Source of the DNA: Comamonas flocculans
Lineage (GTDB): Bacteria > Pseudomonadota > Gammaproteobacteria > Burkholderiales > Burkholderiaceae_C
Direction of reading: 5' to 3'
Assembly: GCF_007954405.1 (NCBI RefSeq)
Contig: NZ_CP042344.1
Coordinates: 2,046,001-2,110,000, forward strand
Length of the DNA: 64,000 bases
Both the position numbers and the translations under genes were made by a program. The notes beneath the pieces were generated by a model. That model saw nothing but the letters and a program-made list of their open reading frames with translations, was not told the origin of the DNA and ran no database searches. Positions 51,600-61,805 of the stretch are shown one piece after another (the stretch's first letter is position 1; each line of letters opens with the position of its first letter).

Positions 51600-53029
51600 A
51601 GCACGTGATCCACCACATCCACTTCGTCGGCGTGGGCGGCTCGGGCATGTGCGGCATCGCCGAGGTGCTGCACAACCTGGGCTACACCGTCTCGGGCTCG
51701 GACCAGAGCGACAGCGCCACGCTCAGGCGCCTGCAGCAGCTGGGCGTGCAGACCCACGTCGGCCACGCGGCCGCGCATGTGGCCGGGGCCGATGCGGTGG
51801 TCACCTCGACCGCGGTGCACGGCGACAACCCCGAGGTGCTGGCGGCGCGCGCGCGCAAGATCCCGGTGGTGCCGCGCGCGGTGATGCTGGCCGAGCTGAT
51901 GCGTCTGCGTCAGGGCATCGCCATCGCCGGCACCCACGGCAAGACCACGACCACGAGCCTGGTGGCCAGCGTGCTCGCCCAGGGCGGGCTGGACCCGACC
52001 TACGTGATCGGCGGGCGGCTGAACAGCGCGGGCAGCAACGCCCGGCTGGGCAAGGGCGAATACATCGTGGTGGAGGCCGACGAGTCGGATGCGTCCTTCC
52101 TCAAGCTGCTGCCGGTGATGGCGGTCGTCACCAACATCGACGCCGACCACATGGACACCTACGGCCACGACTTCGGCCGGCTCAAGCAGGCCTTCGTCGA
52201 CTTCCTGCACCGCATGCCCTTCTACGGCACCGCCGTGCTTTGCGTGGACGACCCCGCGGTGCGCGAGATCGCGCCGCGCCTGACCTGCCCGATCACGCGC
52301 TACGGCCTGGGCGAAGACGCCGAGGTGCGTGCGCTGGACGTGCGCGCCGCGGGCACGCAGATGCACTTCACCGTGCAGCGGCGCAACGGTGTGACGCTGC
52401 CCGACCTGCAGGTGGTGCTGAACCTGGCGGGCGAGCACAACGTGCGCAACGCCCTGGCCGCGATCGCCGTGGCCACCGAGCTGAGCGTGCCCGACGAGGC
52501 CATCCTGCAGGCCCTGGCCGGCTTCACCGGCGTGGGCCGGCGCTTCCAGAGCCATGGCGAGCTGCCGGCCGCGGGCGGCGGGCAATTCACGCTGATCGAG
52601 GACTACGGCCACCACCCGGTGGAGATGGCCGCCACCATCGCCGCCGCGCGCGGCGCCTTCCCCGGGCGGCGCCTGGTGGTGGCCTTCCAGCCGCACCGCT
52701 ACACCCGCACGCGCGACTGCTTCGAAGACTTCGTGCAGGTGCTGGGCAGCACCGACGCGGTGCTGCTCACCGAGGTCTATGCCGCCGGCGAAGAGCCGAT
52801 CGCGCTGGCCGACGGCCGGGCCCTGGCGCGCGCGCTGCGCGTGGCCGGCAAGGTGGAGCCGGTCTTCATCGAGGACGTGGCCGAGCTGCCCGCGCAGATC
52901 GCGCGCCTGGCGCGCGGCGGCGACGTGCTGCTGTGCATGGGCGCGGGCTCGATCGGCACGGCGGCCGCCCGTACCGCGCAGTTGATACAAAAAAGAGAGC
53001 TGCATGCGCAGGAAGGACGGGCGCAATGA
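51596..53029 (+). CDS. murC: UDP-MurNAc-L-alanine ligase MurC
   Basis: A 477-residue Mur ligase that starts the stem peptide. N-terminal [20 protein letters not shown]-loop [15 protein letters not shown] near residue 120, [12 protein letters not shown] and [13 protein letters not shown] are all canonical. Its last 15 codons ([15 protein letters not shown]) and stop overlap a palindromic repeat copy that also contains the ddl start. Confidence 0.95.
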   Translation: MKHVIHHIHFVGVGGSGMCGIAEVLHNLGYTVSGSDQSDSATLRRLQQLGVQTHVGHAAAHVAGADAVVTSTAVHGDNPEVLAARARKIPVVPRAVMLAELMRLRQGIAIAGTHGKTTTTSLVASVLAQGGLDPTYVIGGRLNSAGSNARLGKGEYIVVEADESDASFLKLLPVMAVVTNIDADHMDTYGHDFGRLKQAFVDFLHRMPFYGTAVLCVDDPAVREIAPRLTCPITRYGLGEDAEVRALDVRAAGTQMHFTVQRRNGVTLPDLQVVLNLAGEHNVRNALAAIAVATELSVPDEAILQALAGFTGVGRRFQSHGELPAAGGGQFTLIEDYGHHPVEMAATIAAARGAFPGRRLVVAFQPHRYTRTRDCFEDFVQVLGSTDAVLLTEVYAAGEEPIALADGRALARALRVAGKVEPVFIEDVAELPAQIARLARGGDVLLCMGAGSIGTAAARTAQLIQKRELHAQEGRAQ

Positions 53030-53048
53030 GCCAGTTTGACCCAAAAAT
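52990..53048 (+). repeat. Palindromic repeat copy at the murC-ddl junction
   Basis: AAAAGAGAGCTGCATGCGC then AGGAAGGACGGGCGCAATGAGCC parallels copy 2. The copy contains the murC stop, a GGAAGG Shine-Dalgarno and the ddl ATG. Confidence 0.5.
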
Positions 53049-54006
53049 GGACGTCGCTGCACTGGGCAAGGTCGCGGTGCTCATGGGTGGCGATTCGGCC
53101 GAGCGCGAGATCTCCCTGCTTTCCGGCCAGGGCGTGCTGCAGGCGCTGCGCGCGCGCGGCGTCGACGCGCACGCCTTCGACCCCGCGGCGCGCGCGCTGT
53201 GCGAGCTGCGGCGTGAAGGCTACGCGCGCTGCTTCATCGCGCTGCATGGGCGCCATGGAGAGGATGGCACCGTGCAGGGCGCGCTGGAACTGCTGGGCAT
53301 TCCCTACACCGGCCCGGGCGTGATGGCCTCCTCCGTCGCCATGGACAAGACCATGACCAAGCGCATCTGGCGCGCCGAAGGCCTGCCCACGCCCGACTGG
53401 CGGCTCGTCGGCTCGGCCGCCGAATGCGCCCAGGCCTTTGCCGAGCTGGGCAGCCCGATGATCGTCAAGCCGGTGCGCGAGGGCTCCACGCTCGGCCTGA
53501 CCAAGGTGCTGCATGCCGGGCAGTGCCAGGCCGCCTACCGGCTGGCCGCGAGCCACGACAGCGAGGTGCTGTGCGAGCAGTTCGTCGCGGGCGAGGAAAC
53601 CACCTGCGCGCTGCTCGGCCAGGGTGCGGGTGCGCAGGCGCTGCCCATCATCCGCATCGTCGCGCCGGGCGGCAATTACGACTTCCAGAACAAGTACTAC
53701 ACCGACGTGGTGCGCTACGACTGCCCGAGCGGCCTGCCCGAGCAGGAGGAGCAGGCCCTGCGCGCGCTGTCGCTGGCGGCCTACCGCACGCTTGCTTGCC
53801 GCGGCTGGGCGCGCGCCGACATCATGGTGCGCGCCAGCGACCGCCAGCCCTTTCTGCTGGAGATCAATACCTCGCCGGGCATGACCGGGCATTCGCTGGT
53901 GCCCATGGCCGCGCGCGCCAGCGGCCTGAGCTATGAAGCGCTGTGCCTGCAGATTCTTGCCGGTGCGTCGCTCGACGCCTGGCAGGGCAGGGAGGTGAGG
54001 GCATGA
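53026..54006 (+). CDS. ddl: D-alanine-D-alanine ligase
   Basis: A 326-residue ATP-grasp enzyme. It has [19 protein letters not shown] near residue 16, [44 protein letters not shown], and the metal-binding [17 protein letters not shown] near residue 285. It supplies D-Ala-D-Ala for the MurF half of the fused ligase upstream. ATG 53026 overlaps murC by 4 nt. Confidence 0.95.
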   Translation: MSQFDPKMDVAALGKVAVLMGGDSAEREISLLSGQGVLQALRARGVDAHAFDPAARALCELRREGYARCFIALHGRHGEDGTVQGALELLGIPYTGPGVMASSVAMDKTMTKRIWRAEGLPTPDWRLVGSAAECAQAFAELGSPMIVKPVREGSTLGLTKVLHAGQCQAAYRLAASHDSEVLCEQFVAGEETTCALLGQGAGAQALPIIRIVAPGGNYDFQNKYYTDVVRYDCPSGLPEQEEQALRALSLAAYRTLACRGWARADIMVRASDRQPFLLEINTSPGMTGHSLVPMAARASGLSYEALCLQILAGASLDAWQGREVRA

Positions 54007-54818
54007 ACCCCGCAAGCCCGCTGCCGCTGGACGTGCGCCTGATGAACTGGACGGCGGGCCTGTTGCTGCTGGGCTGCGCCGCCGCGCTGCTGTGGGCGCT
54101 GGGCAGCTGGGCCGCGCGCCTGCCGCTGTTTGCGCTCACCCGCGTGAGCGTGGGCGGCGAGCTCGCGCGCGTGGACGCGGCGCGGCTGCGCAGCCAGGTG
54201 GCGCCGGCGCTGGCAGGCAACTTCTTCACCGTCGATCTGCAGCGCGTGCGCCGCGCCTTCGAGCAGGTGCCCTGGGTCAAGAGCGTGCAGGTGCAGCGCA
54301 TCTTCCCGCATGCGCTGCAGGTGCGCGTGCAGGAGCAGCAGGCCGCGGCGCTCTGGGGTGAAGAGGGCGCCGAGGCGCTGGTCAACCCCGAGGGCGAGGT
54401 CTTCCACGCCGACGTCTCGGCCGTGGAGGATGAGGCGCTGGTGCGCCTCGTCGGTCCGAAGGAGCAGGCGGGCCCCATGCTGGCCATGCTGCGCCAGCTC
54501 GTGCCGGCGCTGGCGCCGCTCGACTCGCGGGTGCAGACGCTGGCACTGAGTGCGCACGGCAGCTGGCATGTACAACTGGACAGTGGCGCGGCGCTGGAGC
54601 TGGGCAGTGGCGAGGCGCCGCTGCTGCTGGCGCGCGTGCGCCGCCTGGCGGCAACGCTCGCCCAGGTGGCGCACGGCCAGCAGCGCAGCCTGGCGCAGCT
54701 GCAGTACGCCGACCTGCGCTACCCCAACGGCTACGCGCTGCGCCTGAAGGGCGTGAACACCCTCGGTGGCGACGCCCCCTCCGCGCCGCGCGCCGCACCG
54801 AAAAACCACAGAGGCTAG
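54003..54818 (+). CDS. ftsQ: Cell division protein FtsQ
   Basis: A 271-residue bitopic protein with a membrane helix (residues about 14-36), a POTRA domain ([25 protein letters not shown]) and a beta domain ([31 protein letters not shown]). It scaffolds FtsL/FtsB. ATG 54003 overlaps ddl by 4 nt. Confidence 0.94.
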   Translation: MNPASPLPLDVRLMNWTAGLLLLGCAAALLWALGSWAARLPLFALTRVSVGGELARVDAARLRSQVAPALAGNFFTVDLQRVRRAFEQVPWVKSVQVQRIFPHALQVRVQEQQAAALWGEEGAEALVNPEGEVFHADVSAVEDEALVRLVGPKEQAGPMLAMLRQLVPALAPLDSRVQTLALSAHGSWHVQLDSGAALELGSGEAPLLLARVRRLAATLAQVAHGQQRSLAQLQYADLRYPNGYALRLKGVNTLGGDAPSAPRAAPKNHRG

Positions 54819-54827
54819 GAAGAGCAG

Positions 54828-56057
54828 ATGCCAAGGGACAGCAAAGACGTCATCGTGGGCCTGGATATCGGCACGGCCAAGATCATGGTCGCCGTGGCCG
54901 AGGTGCTCGAGGGCGGCGGGCTCAAGCTGGCCGGCCTGGGCGTCGCGCCGAGCAACGGCCTCAAGCGCGGCGCGGTGGTGAACATCGAGGCCACGGTGCA
55001 CAGCATCCAGCAGGCGCTCAAGGAAGCCGAGCTGATCGCCGACTGCAAGATCCAGCGCGTCTATACCGGCATCACCGGCAACCACATCCGCGGACTGAAT
55101 TCGGCCGGCATGGTGGCGATCAAGGACAAGGAAGTGAGCCAGGCGGACGTGGCGCGCGTGGTGGAGACGGCCAAGGCGGTGAACATCTCCAGCGACCAGC
55201 GCCTGCTGCTGGTGGAGCCGCAGGAGTTCGTCATCGACGGCAACGAGGTCAAGGAGCCGATCGGCATGAGCGGCATCCGCCTGGAGGCCAAGGTGCACAT
55301 CGTCACCGGTGCGCAGGCCGCGGCGGAGAACATCATCAAGTGCGTGCGCCGCTGCGGGCTGGAAGTCGAGCAGCTCTTGCTCAACCCGCTGGCCAGCAGC
55401 CAGGCGGTGCTGACCGACGACGAGCGCGAGCTCGGCGTGGCGGTGGTGGACATCGGCGCGGGCACGACCGACATCGCCATCTTCGCCGGCGGCGCGATCC
55501 GCCATACCGCGGTGCTGCCGATCGCGGGCGACCTGATCACCAGCGACATCGCGATGGCGCTCAGGACCCCGACCAAGGACGCCGAGGACATCAAGGTGGA
55601 GCACGGCTGCGCCAAGCAGCTGCTGGCCGACCCCGAGGCCCAGGTGGAGGTGCCGGGCCTGGGCGACCGCGACCCGCGCATGCTCACGCGCCAGGTGCTT
55701 GCCGGCGTGATCGAGCCGCGCGTGGAGGAAATCTTCCAGCTGGTGCAGCAGGTGATCCGTGATTCGGGCTTCGAGGAGGTGCTGTCCTCGGGGATAGTGC
55801 TCACCGGCGGCTCCAGCGTCATGCCGGGCATGGTGGAGCTGGGCGAGGACATCTTCCTCAAGCCCGTGCGCCGCGGCCTGCCGCACTACGCCAACGCACT
55901 GTCCGACATGGTGGCCCAGCCGCGCGCGGCCACCGTCATGGGGCTGCTCGAAGAGGGGCGCATCGCCCACATGCGCGGCTTCAAGGTGGCGTCCAAGAAC
56001 GGTTCGATGAAGACCGCGCTGGGCCGTTTCAAGGATTTCATCGTGGGGAATTTCTGA
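54828..56057 (+). CDS. ftsA: Cell division actin-like ATPase FtsA
   Basis: A 409-residue actin-fold protein that tethers FtsZ to the membrane. It contains IVGLDIGTAKIMVAVAEV (phosphate 1), VVDIGAGTTDIAIFAGG (phosphate 2), GIVLTGGSSVMPGM (adenosine) and an amphipathic C-terminal membrane-targeting helix (ALGRFKDFIVGNF). It follows ftsQ by 9 nt. Confidence 0.96.
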   Translation: MPRDSKDVIVGLDIGTAKIMVAVAEVLEGGGLKLAGLGVAPSNGLKRGAVVNIEATVHSIQQALKEAELIADCKIQRVYTGITGNHIRGLNSAGMVAIKDKEVSQADVARVVETAKAVNISSDQRLLLVEPQEFVIDGNEVKEPIGMSGIRLEAKVHIVTGAQAAAENIIKCVRRCGLEVEQLLLNPLASSQAVLTDDERELGVAVVDIGAGTTDIAIFAGGAIRHTAVLPIAGDLITSDIAMALRTPTKDAEDIKVEHGCAKQLLADPEAQVEVPGLGDRDPRMLTRQVLAGVIEPRVEEIFQLVQQVIRDSGFEEVLSSGIVLTGGSSVMPGMVELGEDIFLKPVRRGLPHYANALSDMVAQPRAATVMGLLEEGRIAHMRGFKVASKNGSMKTALGRFKDFIVGNF

Positions 56058-56232
56058 TGTGCAGTTTTGACACTTTCCGGGCCAGCCTGCCAGTCAGGGC
56101 ACACGCCCCGCGACGCAAGCGCGGTCGATGGCGATGTTGCGGCCGACCTCCTCCGCCCGCGCGAGAGCGTCCCATCGATTCCCGTTTTCCATCCGTTTCC
56201 AGCGTTTTTCAAATCCACTCAGGAGCAAGCAC

Positions 56233-57444
56233 ATGGCCATCGAAATGATCGAGACCGAAGAATTCAACCAGGGCACGCAGATCAAGGTGATAGGCGTGGG
56301 CGGCGGCGGTGGCAATGCCGTGGAGCACATGATCGCGCGCGGCGTGCAGGGCGTGCAGTTCGTCTGCGCCAACACCGATTCGCAGGCGTTGCTGCGCAGC
56401 TCGGCGCACCAGACGGTGCAGCTGGGCGCCAACGGCCTGGGCGCGGGCAGCAAGCCGGAGAAGGCGCACGAGGCGGCCGAGCTGGCCGAGGACGACATCC
56501 GCCAGGCGATCGCCGGCTCGCACATGCTCTTCATCACCGCCGGCATGGGCGGGGGCACGGGCACGGGCGCCGCGCCGGTGATCGCGCGCGTCGCCAAGGA
56601 GATGGGCATCCTCACCGTGGGCGTGGTCACCAAGCCCTTTGCCTGGGAGGGCAGCCGGCGCATGAAGAACGCCGACGAGGGTTTGGCGGACCTCGAAGCC
56701 AACGTCGATTCACTCATCGTCGTGCTCAACGAGAAGCTGCTCGAGGTGCTGGGCGACGACATCACCCAGGAAGAGGCCTTTGCGCACGCCAACGACGTGC
56801 TCAAGAACGCCGTGGGCGGCATTGCCGAGATCATCAACGAGTACGGCCAGATCAACGTCGACTTCGAAGACGTGCGCACCGTCATGGGCGAGCCCGGCAA
56901 GGCCATGATGGGCACGGCCACCGCCAACGGGCCGGACCGCGCGCGCATTGCCGCCGAGCAGGCCATCGCCTGCCCGCTGCTCGAAGGCATAGACCTGTCG
57001 GGCGCCAAGGGCGTGCTGGTGCTGGTGACGGCCAGCAAGGGCAGCCTGAAGCTGTCCGAGTCGCGCCTGGCGATGAACACCATCAACGCCTACGCCTCGC
57101 CCGATGCGCACGTGATCTTCGGTGCCGCCTACGACGACAGCCTGGGCGACGAGATCCGCGTCACCGTCGTGGCCACCGGCCTGTCCAGCGTCGCCGCGCG
57201 GCGCCAGAACATCCAGGTGGTGCAGGGCGGCCAGCGCACCGGCACCGACAACCTGCCCTACGTGCCGGCGACCATGGCCGGCGCGCTCGGCACCGGCGGC
57301 GTGCGCGGCGACTACAACAGCATGGCCGTGCCCAGCGTCTGGCGCAACAACCGCTCGCAGGCGAGCGCGCGCGTCGATGCGATGTCCTCGGGCGGCATGG
57401 ACGAGCTGGAAATCCCCGCCTTCCTGCGCAAGCAGGCGGACTGA
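56233..57444 (+). CDS. ftsZ: Cell division tubulin homologue FtsZ
   Basis: A 403-residue GTPase forming the Z-ring. The tubulin signature GMGGGTGTGAAPVIA lies near residue 107, the T7 synergy loop NVDFEDVRTVM near 210, and the C-terminal peptide LEIPAFLRKQAD binds FtsA and other partners. ATG 56233 is preceded by AGGAG. The 175-nt gap after ftsA contains a perfect -35 (TTGACA, 56067-56072) without a good -10, so extra ftsZ promoters are possible. Confidence 0.97.
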   Translation: MAIEMIETEEFNQGTQIKVIGVGGGGGNAVEHMIARGVQGVQFVCANTDSQALLRSSAHQTVQLGANGLGAGSKPEKAHEAAELAEDDIRQAIAGSHMLFITAGMGGGTGTGAAPVIARVAKEMGILTVGVVTKPFAWEGSRRMKNADEGLADLEANVDSLIVVLNEKLLEVLGDDITQEEAFAHANDVLKNAVGGIAEIINEYGQINVDFEDVRTVMGEPGKAMMGTATANGPDRARIAAEQAIACPLLEGIDLSGAKGVLVLVTASKGSLKLSESRLAMNTINAYASPDAHVIFGAAYDDSLGDEIRVTVVATGLSSVAARRQNIQVVQGGQRTGTDNLPYVPATMAGALGTGGVRGDYNSMAVPSVWRNNRSQASARVDAMSSGGMDELEIPAFLRKQAD

Positions 57445-57450
57445 ACAGGG

Positions 57451-57553
57451 ACCGCCCTGAGGGGCTTTCGCGCCTTCCCCCTCGCTCTGCGCGCTTGTGC
57501 GCTTGGGCAGGGGGACGCAGCCGGCGCGGCGCGGCGGCCCTTGCGCGGCCACC
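57451..57553 (+). repeat. GC-rich intergenic repeat, copy 2
   Basis: It aligns over about 100 bp with the reverse complement of 21021-21124, both ending in GGCGGCCCTTGCGCGGC. It lies directly after ftsZ in the sense direction and separates the dcw transcript from lpxC. Confidence 0.55.
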
Positions 57554-57634
57554 CTGCTGCGTGCGCGTGCGCAGGCGCTTGTCCTCTATCGAAGCGATAG
57601 CGGCGCCGGGCCGGCCGACAAGCCGGCGGCCCAC

Positions 57635-57640
57635 TAAAAT
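57635..57640 (+). promoter_or_regulatory. -10 box directly upstream of lpxC
   Basis: TAAAAT ends 6 nt before ATG 57647, with no Shine-Dalgarno in between. A transcript from here would begin at the start codon. Confidence 0.45.
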
Positions 57641-57646
57641 CGCCGC

Positions 57647-58570
57647 ATGCTGCAGCAACGCACGATCAAGACGCTGACCCGCTCCGTGGGCGTGGGCCTG
57701 CACAGCGGCCAACGGGTGGAGTTGACGCTGCGCCCGGCGCAGCCCGATACCGGCATCGTGTTCCGGCGCATCGACCTGCCCGAGCCGGTGGACATCCCCG
57801 TCTCGGCCGAGGCGGTGGTGGACACGCGCATGGCCTCCACCATAGGCGCGCACGGCGCCAAGGTGCACACCGTCGAGCACCTGATGTCCGCCTGCGCGGG
57901 CCTGGGGCTGGACAACCTCTACGTGGACATCACCGCCGAGGAAGTGCCCATCCTGGATGGCTCCTCGGCCTCCTTCGTGTTCCTGCTGCAGTCGGCCGGC
58001 GTGCAGTTGCAGAACGCGCCCAAGCGCTTCATGCGCATCAAGCATGCGGTGCAAGTGCGGGACGGTGAGGGCCAGCAGCTCAAGTGGGCGCGCCTGGACC
58101 CCTACCACGGCTTCAAGCTGCGCTTCGAGATCGACTTCGCGCACCCTGCGGTCGATTCCACCGGCCAGAGTGCCGAGTTCGATCTGGGGCAGGGCAATTA
58201 CGCGCGCGACATTGCCCGCGCGCGCACCTTCGGCTTCACCAAGGACGTGGAAATGCTGCGCGCCAACGGCCTGGCGCTGGGCGGCGGGCTGGACAACGCC
58301 ATCGTCATGGACGACTACAAGGTGCTCAACAGCGACGGCCTGCGCTACGACGAGGAGTTCGCGCGGCACAAGATCCTGGATGCGATGGGCGACCTCTACC
58401 TCGTCGGTCACCCGCTGCTTGCCGCCTACAGCGCGTTTCGCAGCGGACACGCGCTGAACAACCAGCTGCTGCGCGCGCTGCTGGCGCAGCCGGATGCCTG
58501 GGAGCTGGTGAGCTTCGACAGCGAGCGCGAAGCGCCCCAGGGCTTCAGCCGGCCGGTCGCCGCCTGGTGA
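57647..58570 (+). CDS. lpxC: UDP-3-O-acyl-GlcNAc deacetylase LpxC
   Basis: A 307-residue zinc deacetylase that commits UDP-3-O-acyl-GlcNAc to lipid A synthesis. Zinc ligands are in [10 protein letters not shown] near residue 79 and [13 protein letters not shown] near 240 (His and Asp). [22 protein letters not shown] and [12 protein letters not shown] are family stretches. It follows the dcw cluster as in other Gram-negatives. Confidence 0.96.
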   Translation: MLQQRTIKTLTRSVGVGLHSGQRVELTLRPAQPDTGIVFRRIDLPEPVDIPVSAEAVVDTRMASTIGAHGAKVHTVEHLMSACAGLGLDNLYVDITAEEVPILDGSSASFVFLLQSAGVQLQNAPKRFMRIKHAVQVRDGEGQQLKWARLDPYHGFKLRFEIDFAHPAVDSTGQSAEFDLGQGNYARDIARARTFGFTKDVEMLRANGLALGGGLDNAIVMDDYKVLNSDGLRYDEEFARHKILDAMGDLYLVGHPLLAAYSAFRSGHALNNQLLRALLAQPDAWELVSFDSEREAPQGFSRPVAAW

Positions 58571-58638
58571 TGCGCTTTCGCCCGCAAGCGCGGGCCGTCT
58601 GGGTGCGCGTGGCCCTGCCGCGACAGTGCCTGCGGCAT

Positions 58639-58678
58639 CCCGCGGGGCTGCCCGGCGCAAGGGCAAACCCCCTGCGGG
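58639..58678. terminator. Hairpin between convergent lpxC and creA
   Basis: CCCGCGGGG-ct-GCCC pairs with GGGC-aaa-CCCC-ct-GCGGG around a short loop. It lies between convergent genes and could act on both strands, although no T-run is present. Confidence 0.45.
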
Positions 58679-59167
58679 CTACTTCCTGAGCGGAATCGGA
58701 GCCGCCGGATCCAGGGGCACGGCGGTGACGCTGTTCTGCGGCGAGCCGTCGATCAGCTTGTCCGAATACGTCAGGTAGACCAGCGCATTGCGCTTCTCGT
58801 CCACCATGCGCACCACGCGCAGGCGCTTGAAGACGAGCGAGATGCGTTCGCTGAACACCTGTTCCTGCTGCCTGATTGGCTGGGCAAAGGCCACGGGCCC
58901 GACCTGGCGGCAGGAAATCGAGGCCTCGGCGCGGTCTTCGGCCAGGCCCAGCGTGCCCTTGATGCCGCCCATGCGGGCGCGCGAGAGGTAGCAGGTGACG
59001 CCCTGCACGCGCGGGTCGTCATAGGCCTCGACGATGATGTCGTGGTCGCGCCCCAGCCACTGAAAGGCCGTGTCCACGCTGCCGATGCGCTCGCCCGAGG
59101 CCGCGGCGGCAAGGCCCGCCAGCAGCAGCGCGGCGCCGGTCGCAAACAGGGTCGCCAGGCGCTTCAC
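58679..59167 (-). CDS. creA: CreA family protein
   Basis: A 162-residue exported protein of unknown function. The start is GTG 59167 with AGGAG 8 nt upstream, overlapping the cphA stop by 4 nt. A signal peptide ([22 protein letters not shown]) is followed by the CreA core: [42 protein letters not shown] with two cysteines, and [22 protein letters not shown]. Despite the name, it is not a regulator. Confidence 0.9.
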   Translation of the reverse strand: MKRLATLFATGAALLLAGLAAAASGERIGSVDTAFQWLGRDHDIIVEAYDDPRVQGVTCYLSRARMGGIKGTLGLAEDRAEASISCRQVGPVAFAQPIRQQEQVFSERISLVFKRLRVVRMVDEKRNALVYLTYSDKLIDGSPQNSVTAVPLDPAAPIPLRK

Positions 59168-61740
59168 AGGTGTGGCTCCTGGCAGCGTTGTTGCAGGTGC
59201 GCAAGCGACTCCTGCACCTGGTCCACCAGCACCAGGCACAGGTCGCCCGGCCTGAGGCGCGCCAGCGCGTGGTCGATGGCCAGGAACTCGCCATGCACCT
59301 CGGTGACGTAGCTTGCCCGGCTCGCGCCCTGCAGGCCCTTGTGCAGCAGCGCGAGCACCTCGCCGTCGGCGCGGCCACGCTGGCAGGCGTCCTGGTAAAG
59401 GATCACGTCGTCGAAACTGCTGCCCAGGATTTCCGTCTGCTCGGTGATGTCCTGGTCGCGCCGGTCGCCCGCGCCGCTGATGACCACGGCGCGGTGCGCG
59501 CCGGGCATGGCCTGCGTCGCCTGCACCAGCGCGCGGATGGCGTCGGGGTTGTGGCCGTAGTCGGCGATGATGGTGGCGCCGTGGTAGTCCATGACGTTGA
59601 AGCGCCCCGGCACGCTGTCGGTGCTGCTCTCGAAGCTTGCCAGGCCCCGGCGCACCGTGTCCCACGGCAGGCCCGTGCCCCAGGCCGCGCCCACGGCCGC
59701 CATCACGTTGTCCACCTGAAAGCCGATCAGCCCGCCATGCGTGAGCGGGATATCGCGCAGCAGGATGCTCTCGCGCCAGGAGCCCTCGGCGGCCACGATC
59801 CGCCCCTCGTCCACGTAGACCACGCGCCCGCCTTGCGCGCGGTGCGTGACCATCACCGGATGGTGGCGGTCTTGCGCGAAGAAGATCACCTTGCCCGGAC
59901 ACACGTGCGCCATGGCCGCGCAGTGCGGATCGGCCGCGTTGAGTACGGCCCAGCCGGTGGGCGCCACGTTCTGCACGATCACGCGCTTCAAGACCGCCAC
60001 GTCTTCCACCGTGGTGATGTAGTTCAGTCCCAGGTGGTCGCCCGCGCCGATGTTGGTGACCACGGCCACCTGGCACTGGTCGAAGCCCAGTCCCTCGCGC
60101 AGAATGCCGCCGCGCGCGCATTCGAGCACCGCCGCCTCCGTGTCGGGATGGGCGAGGGCGTTGCGCGCGCTCTTGGGGCCGGAGCAGTCGCCGCTGTCGA
60201 TCTGGTGCCCGCCGACGTACACGCCGTCGGTGTTGGTCATCGCGGTGGTCCAGCCATGCGCGCTGCACAGGTGGGCGATGAGGCGGGTGGTGGTGGTCTT
60301 GCCGTTGGTGCCGGTCACGGCGACCACGGGAATGCGGCCATCTTCGCCCGGGGGAAAGAGCGCGTCGATCATGGGTACGCCCACGTTGCGCGGCTTGCCG
60401 AACGAGGGCGAGAGGTGCATGCGCAGGCCCGGCGCGGCGTTGACCTCGACGATGCCCCCGCCCTGTTCCTCCAACGGCCTGAGCATCGATTCGCAGATCA
60501 CGTCCACGCCGCAGATGTGCAGGCCTATGGTCTGGGCCGCGTCCACCGCGCGCGCGGCGATGTCGGGATGCACGTCGTCGGTCACGTCGGTGGCGCTGCC
60601 GCCGGTGGACAGGTTGGCGTTGTGGCGCAGCACCACGCGCTGGCCCTGCGCCGGCACGGATTCGGGCGTCATGCCCTCGTTGGCCAGGCGCGCCAGGGCA
60701 ATGTCGTCCAGGCGCACCTTGGTCAGCGCGGTGCCGTGGCCGCTGCCGCGGCGCGGGTCCTGGTTGACGATGTCCACCAGCTCGCGCACGCTGTGCTCGC
60801 CGTCGCCCAGCACCTGCGGCGGCTCGCGCCGCGCGGCGGCGACCATCTGGTTGCCCACCACCAGCAGGCGAAAGTCGTGCCCCGGCAGAAACCGCTCGAG
60901 CATGACTTCGCTGCCGTATTCGAGCGCCGTCGCCCAGGCGGCCCGCAGTTGCTCGCGCGAGCTGATGTTCACCGTCACGCCCTTGCCCTGGTTGCCGTCG
61001 CGCGGTTTGACCACCACCGGCAGGCCCACCTCCTGCGCCAGCGACCAGGCGTCGTCCAGGTCGTGCACCGGACGGCCCAGCGGCACCGGTACGCCGGCGG
61101 CGTGCAGCAGGCGCTTGGTCAGATCCTTGTCCTGGGCGATGGATTCGGCCACGGCGCTGGTCATGTCCAGCTCCGCCGCCTGGATGCGCCGCGCCTTCAC
61201 GCCCCAGCCCAGCTGCACCAGAGAGCCCGAGGTCAGGCGCCGGTAGGGTATGCCGCGCGCAAGGGCCGCGTCGATGATGTTGCGCGTGGACGGGCCCATG
61301 CGCACTTCCTGGTCGAGCTCGCGCAGCTCGGCCAGGGTGGTGGCGGTGTCGTAGGGCGTGTCGGCCAGGGCCGCGCGGATCAGCTGCTCGGCCTCCAGCA
61401 TGGCGCGGCGCCCGACTTCTTCCTCGGTGTATTCGACCACCACCTGGTAGGTATCGGCCTCCACCGTCTCGTGCGTGCGGCTGAAGGTGACGCGGCAGCC
61501 CGCCTGCGCCTGCAGCTGGCGCGCGGCCGCTTCCAGCACGTGCGCGAGCGAGACCGCCTGCTCCGCCCCCTGCGGCAGCAGCGCGCCGACTTCGGGAAAG
61601 CGTGCGCGCAGGCGCTCTTCAAAGGCCGAGCCGCTGCCGATGTCGTGCTCGCTCGCGTCGCAGTGCACGATGGTCTCGATGGCGGTGCTGCGCGTCCAGA
61701 GGTTGGGGCCACGCAAGGCGCGGGTGCGAAGGATCTGCAT
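59164..61740 (-). CDS. cphA: Cyanophycin synthetase CphA
   Basis: An 858-residue enzyme that polymerises Asp and Arg into cyanophycin, a nitrogen and carbon reserve. An N-terminal domain (1 to about 160) precedes an ATP-grasp domain ([18 protein letters not shown] near 242; [28 protein letters not shown] near 428) and a MurE-like ligase domain with intact P-loop [11 protein letters not shown] at 477-487. The length is typical. It follows cphA' on the same strand, and its stop is coupled to creA. Confidence 0.95.
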   Translation of the reverse strand: MQILRTRALRGPNLWTRSTAIETIVHCDASEHDIGSGSAFEERLRARFPEVGALLPQGAEQAVSLAHVLEAAARQLQAQAGCRVTFSRTHETVEADTYQVVVEYTEEEVGRRAMLEAEQLIRAALADTPYDTATTLAELRELDQEVRMGPSTRNIIDAALARGIPYRRLTSGSLVQLGWGVKARRIQAAELDMTSAVAESIAQDKDLTKRLLHAAGVPVPLGRPVHDLDDAWSLAQEVGLPVVVKPRDGNQGKGVTVNISSREQLRAAWATALEYGSEVMLERFLPGHDFRLLVVGNQMVAAARREPPQVLGDGEHSVRELVDIVNQDPRRGSGHGTALTKVRLDDIALARLANEGMTPESVPAQGQRVVLRHNANLSTGGSATDVTDDVHPDIAARAVDAAQTIGLHICGVDVICESMLRPLEEQGGGIVEVNAAPGLRMHLSPSFGKPRNVGVPMIDALFPPGEDGRIPVVAVTGTNGKTTTTRLIAHLCSAHGWTTAMTNTDGVYVGGHQIDSGDCSGPKSARNALAHPDTEAAVLECARGGILREGLGFDQCQVAVVTNIGAGDHLGLNYITTVEDVAVLKRVIVQNVAPTGWAVLNAADPHCAAMAHVCPGKVIFFAQDRHHPVMVTHRAQGGRVVYVDEGRIVAAEGSWRESILLRDIPLTHGGLIGFQVDNVMAAVGAAWGTGLPWDTVRRGLASFESSTDSVPGRFNVMDYHGATIIADYGHNPDAIRALVQATQAMPGAHRAVVISGAGDRRDQDITEQTEILGSSFDDVILYQDACQRGRADGEVLALLHKGLQGASRASYVTEVHGEFLAIDHALARLRPGDLCLVLVDQVQESLAHLQQRCQEPHL

Positions 61741-61805
61741 GGTAAAAATTCAAGTGAAATCGGGGTTTTACGCTTATGGGATATGCGGTAACAGCTATCA
61801 AATTT
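61741..61805 (-). repeat. Divergent AGCTG palindromic repeat between cphA' and cphA
   Basis: The minus strand reads AAAATTTGATAGCTGTTACC then GCATATCCCATAAGCGTAAAACC. The TGA stop of cphA' lies inside it. It is an AT-rich island in otherwise GC-rich DNA and resembles the other copies only loosely. Confidence 0.4.

Noticed and set aside
56067..56095. Full sigma-70 promoter for ftsZ from the perfect TTGACA
   Set aside because: The hexamer at the right distance (CCAGTC) is a poor -10; recorded only as a possibility in the ftsZ entry.
56057..56248. A 63-codon frame starting on the ftsA stop (TGATG) and running into ftsZ
   Set aside because: Cys/Arg/Pro-rich composition, no Shine-Dalgarno of its own, ends out of frame inside ftsZ; it looks like non-coding leader.
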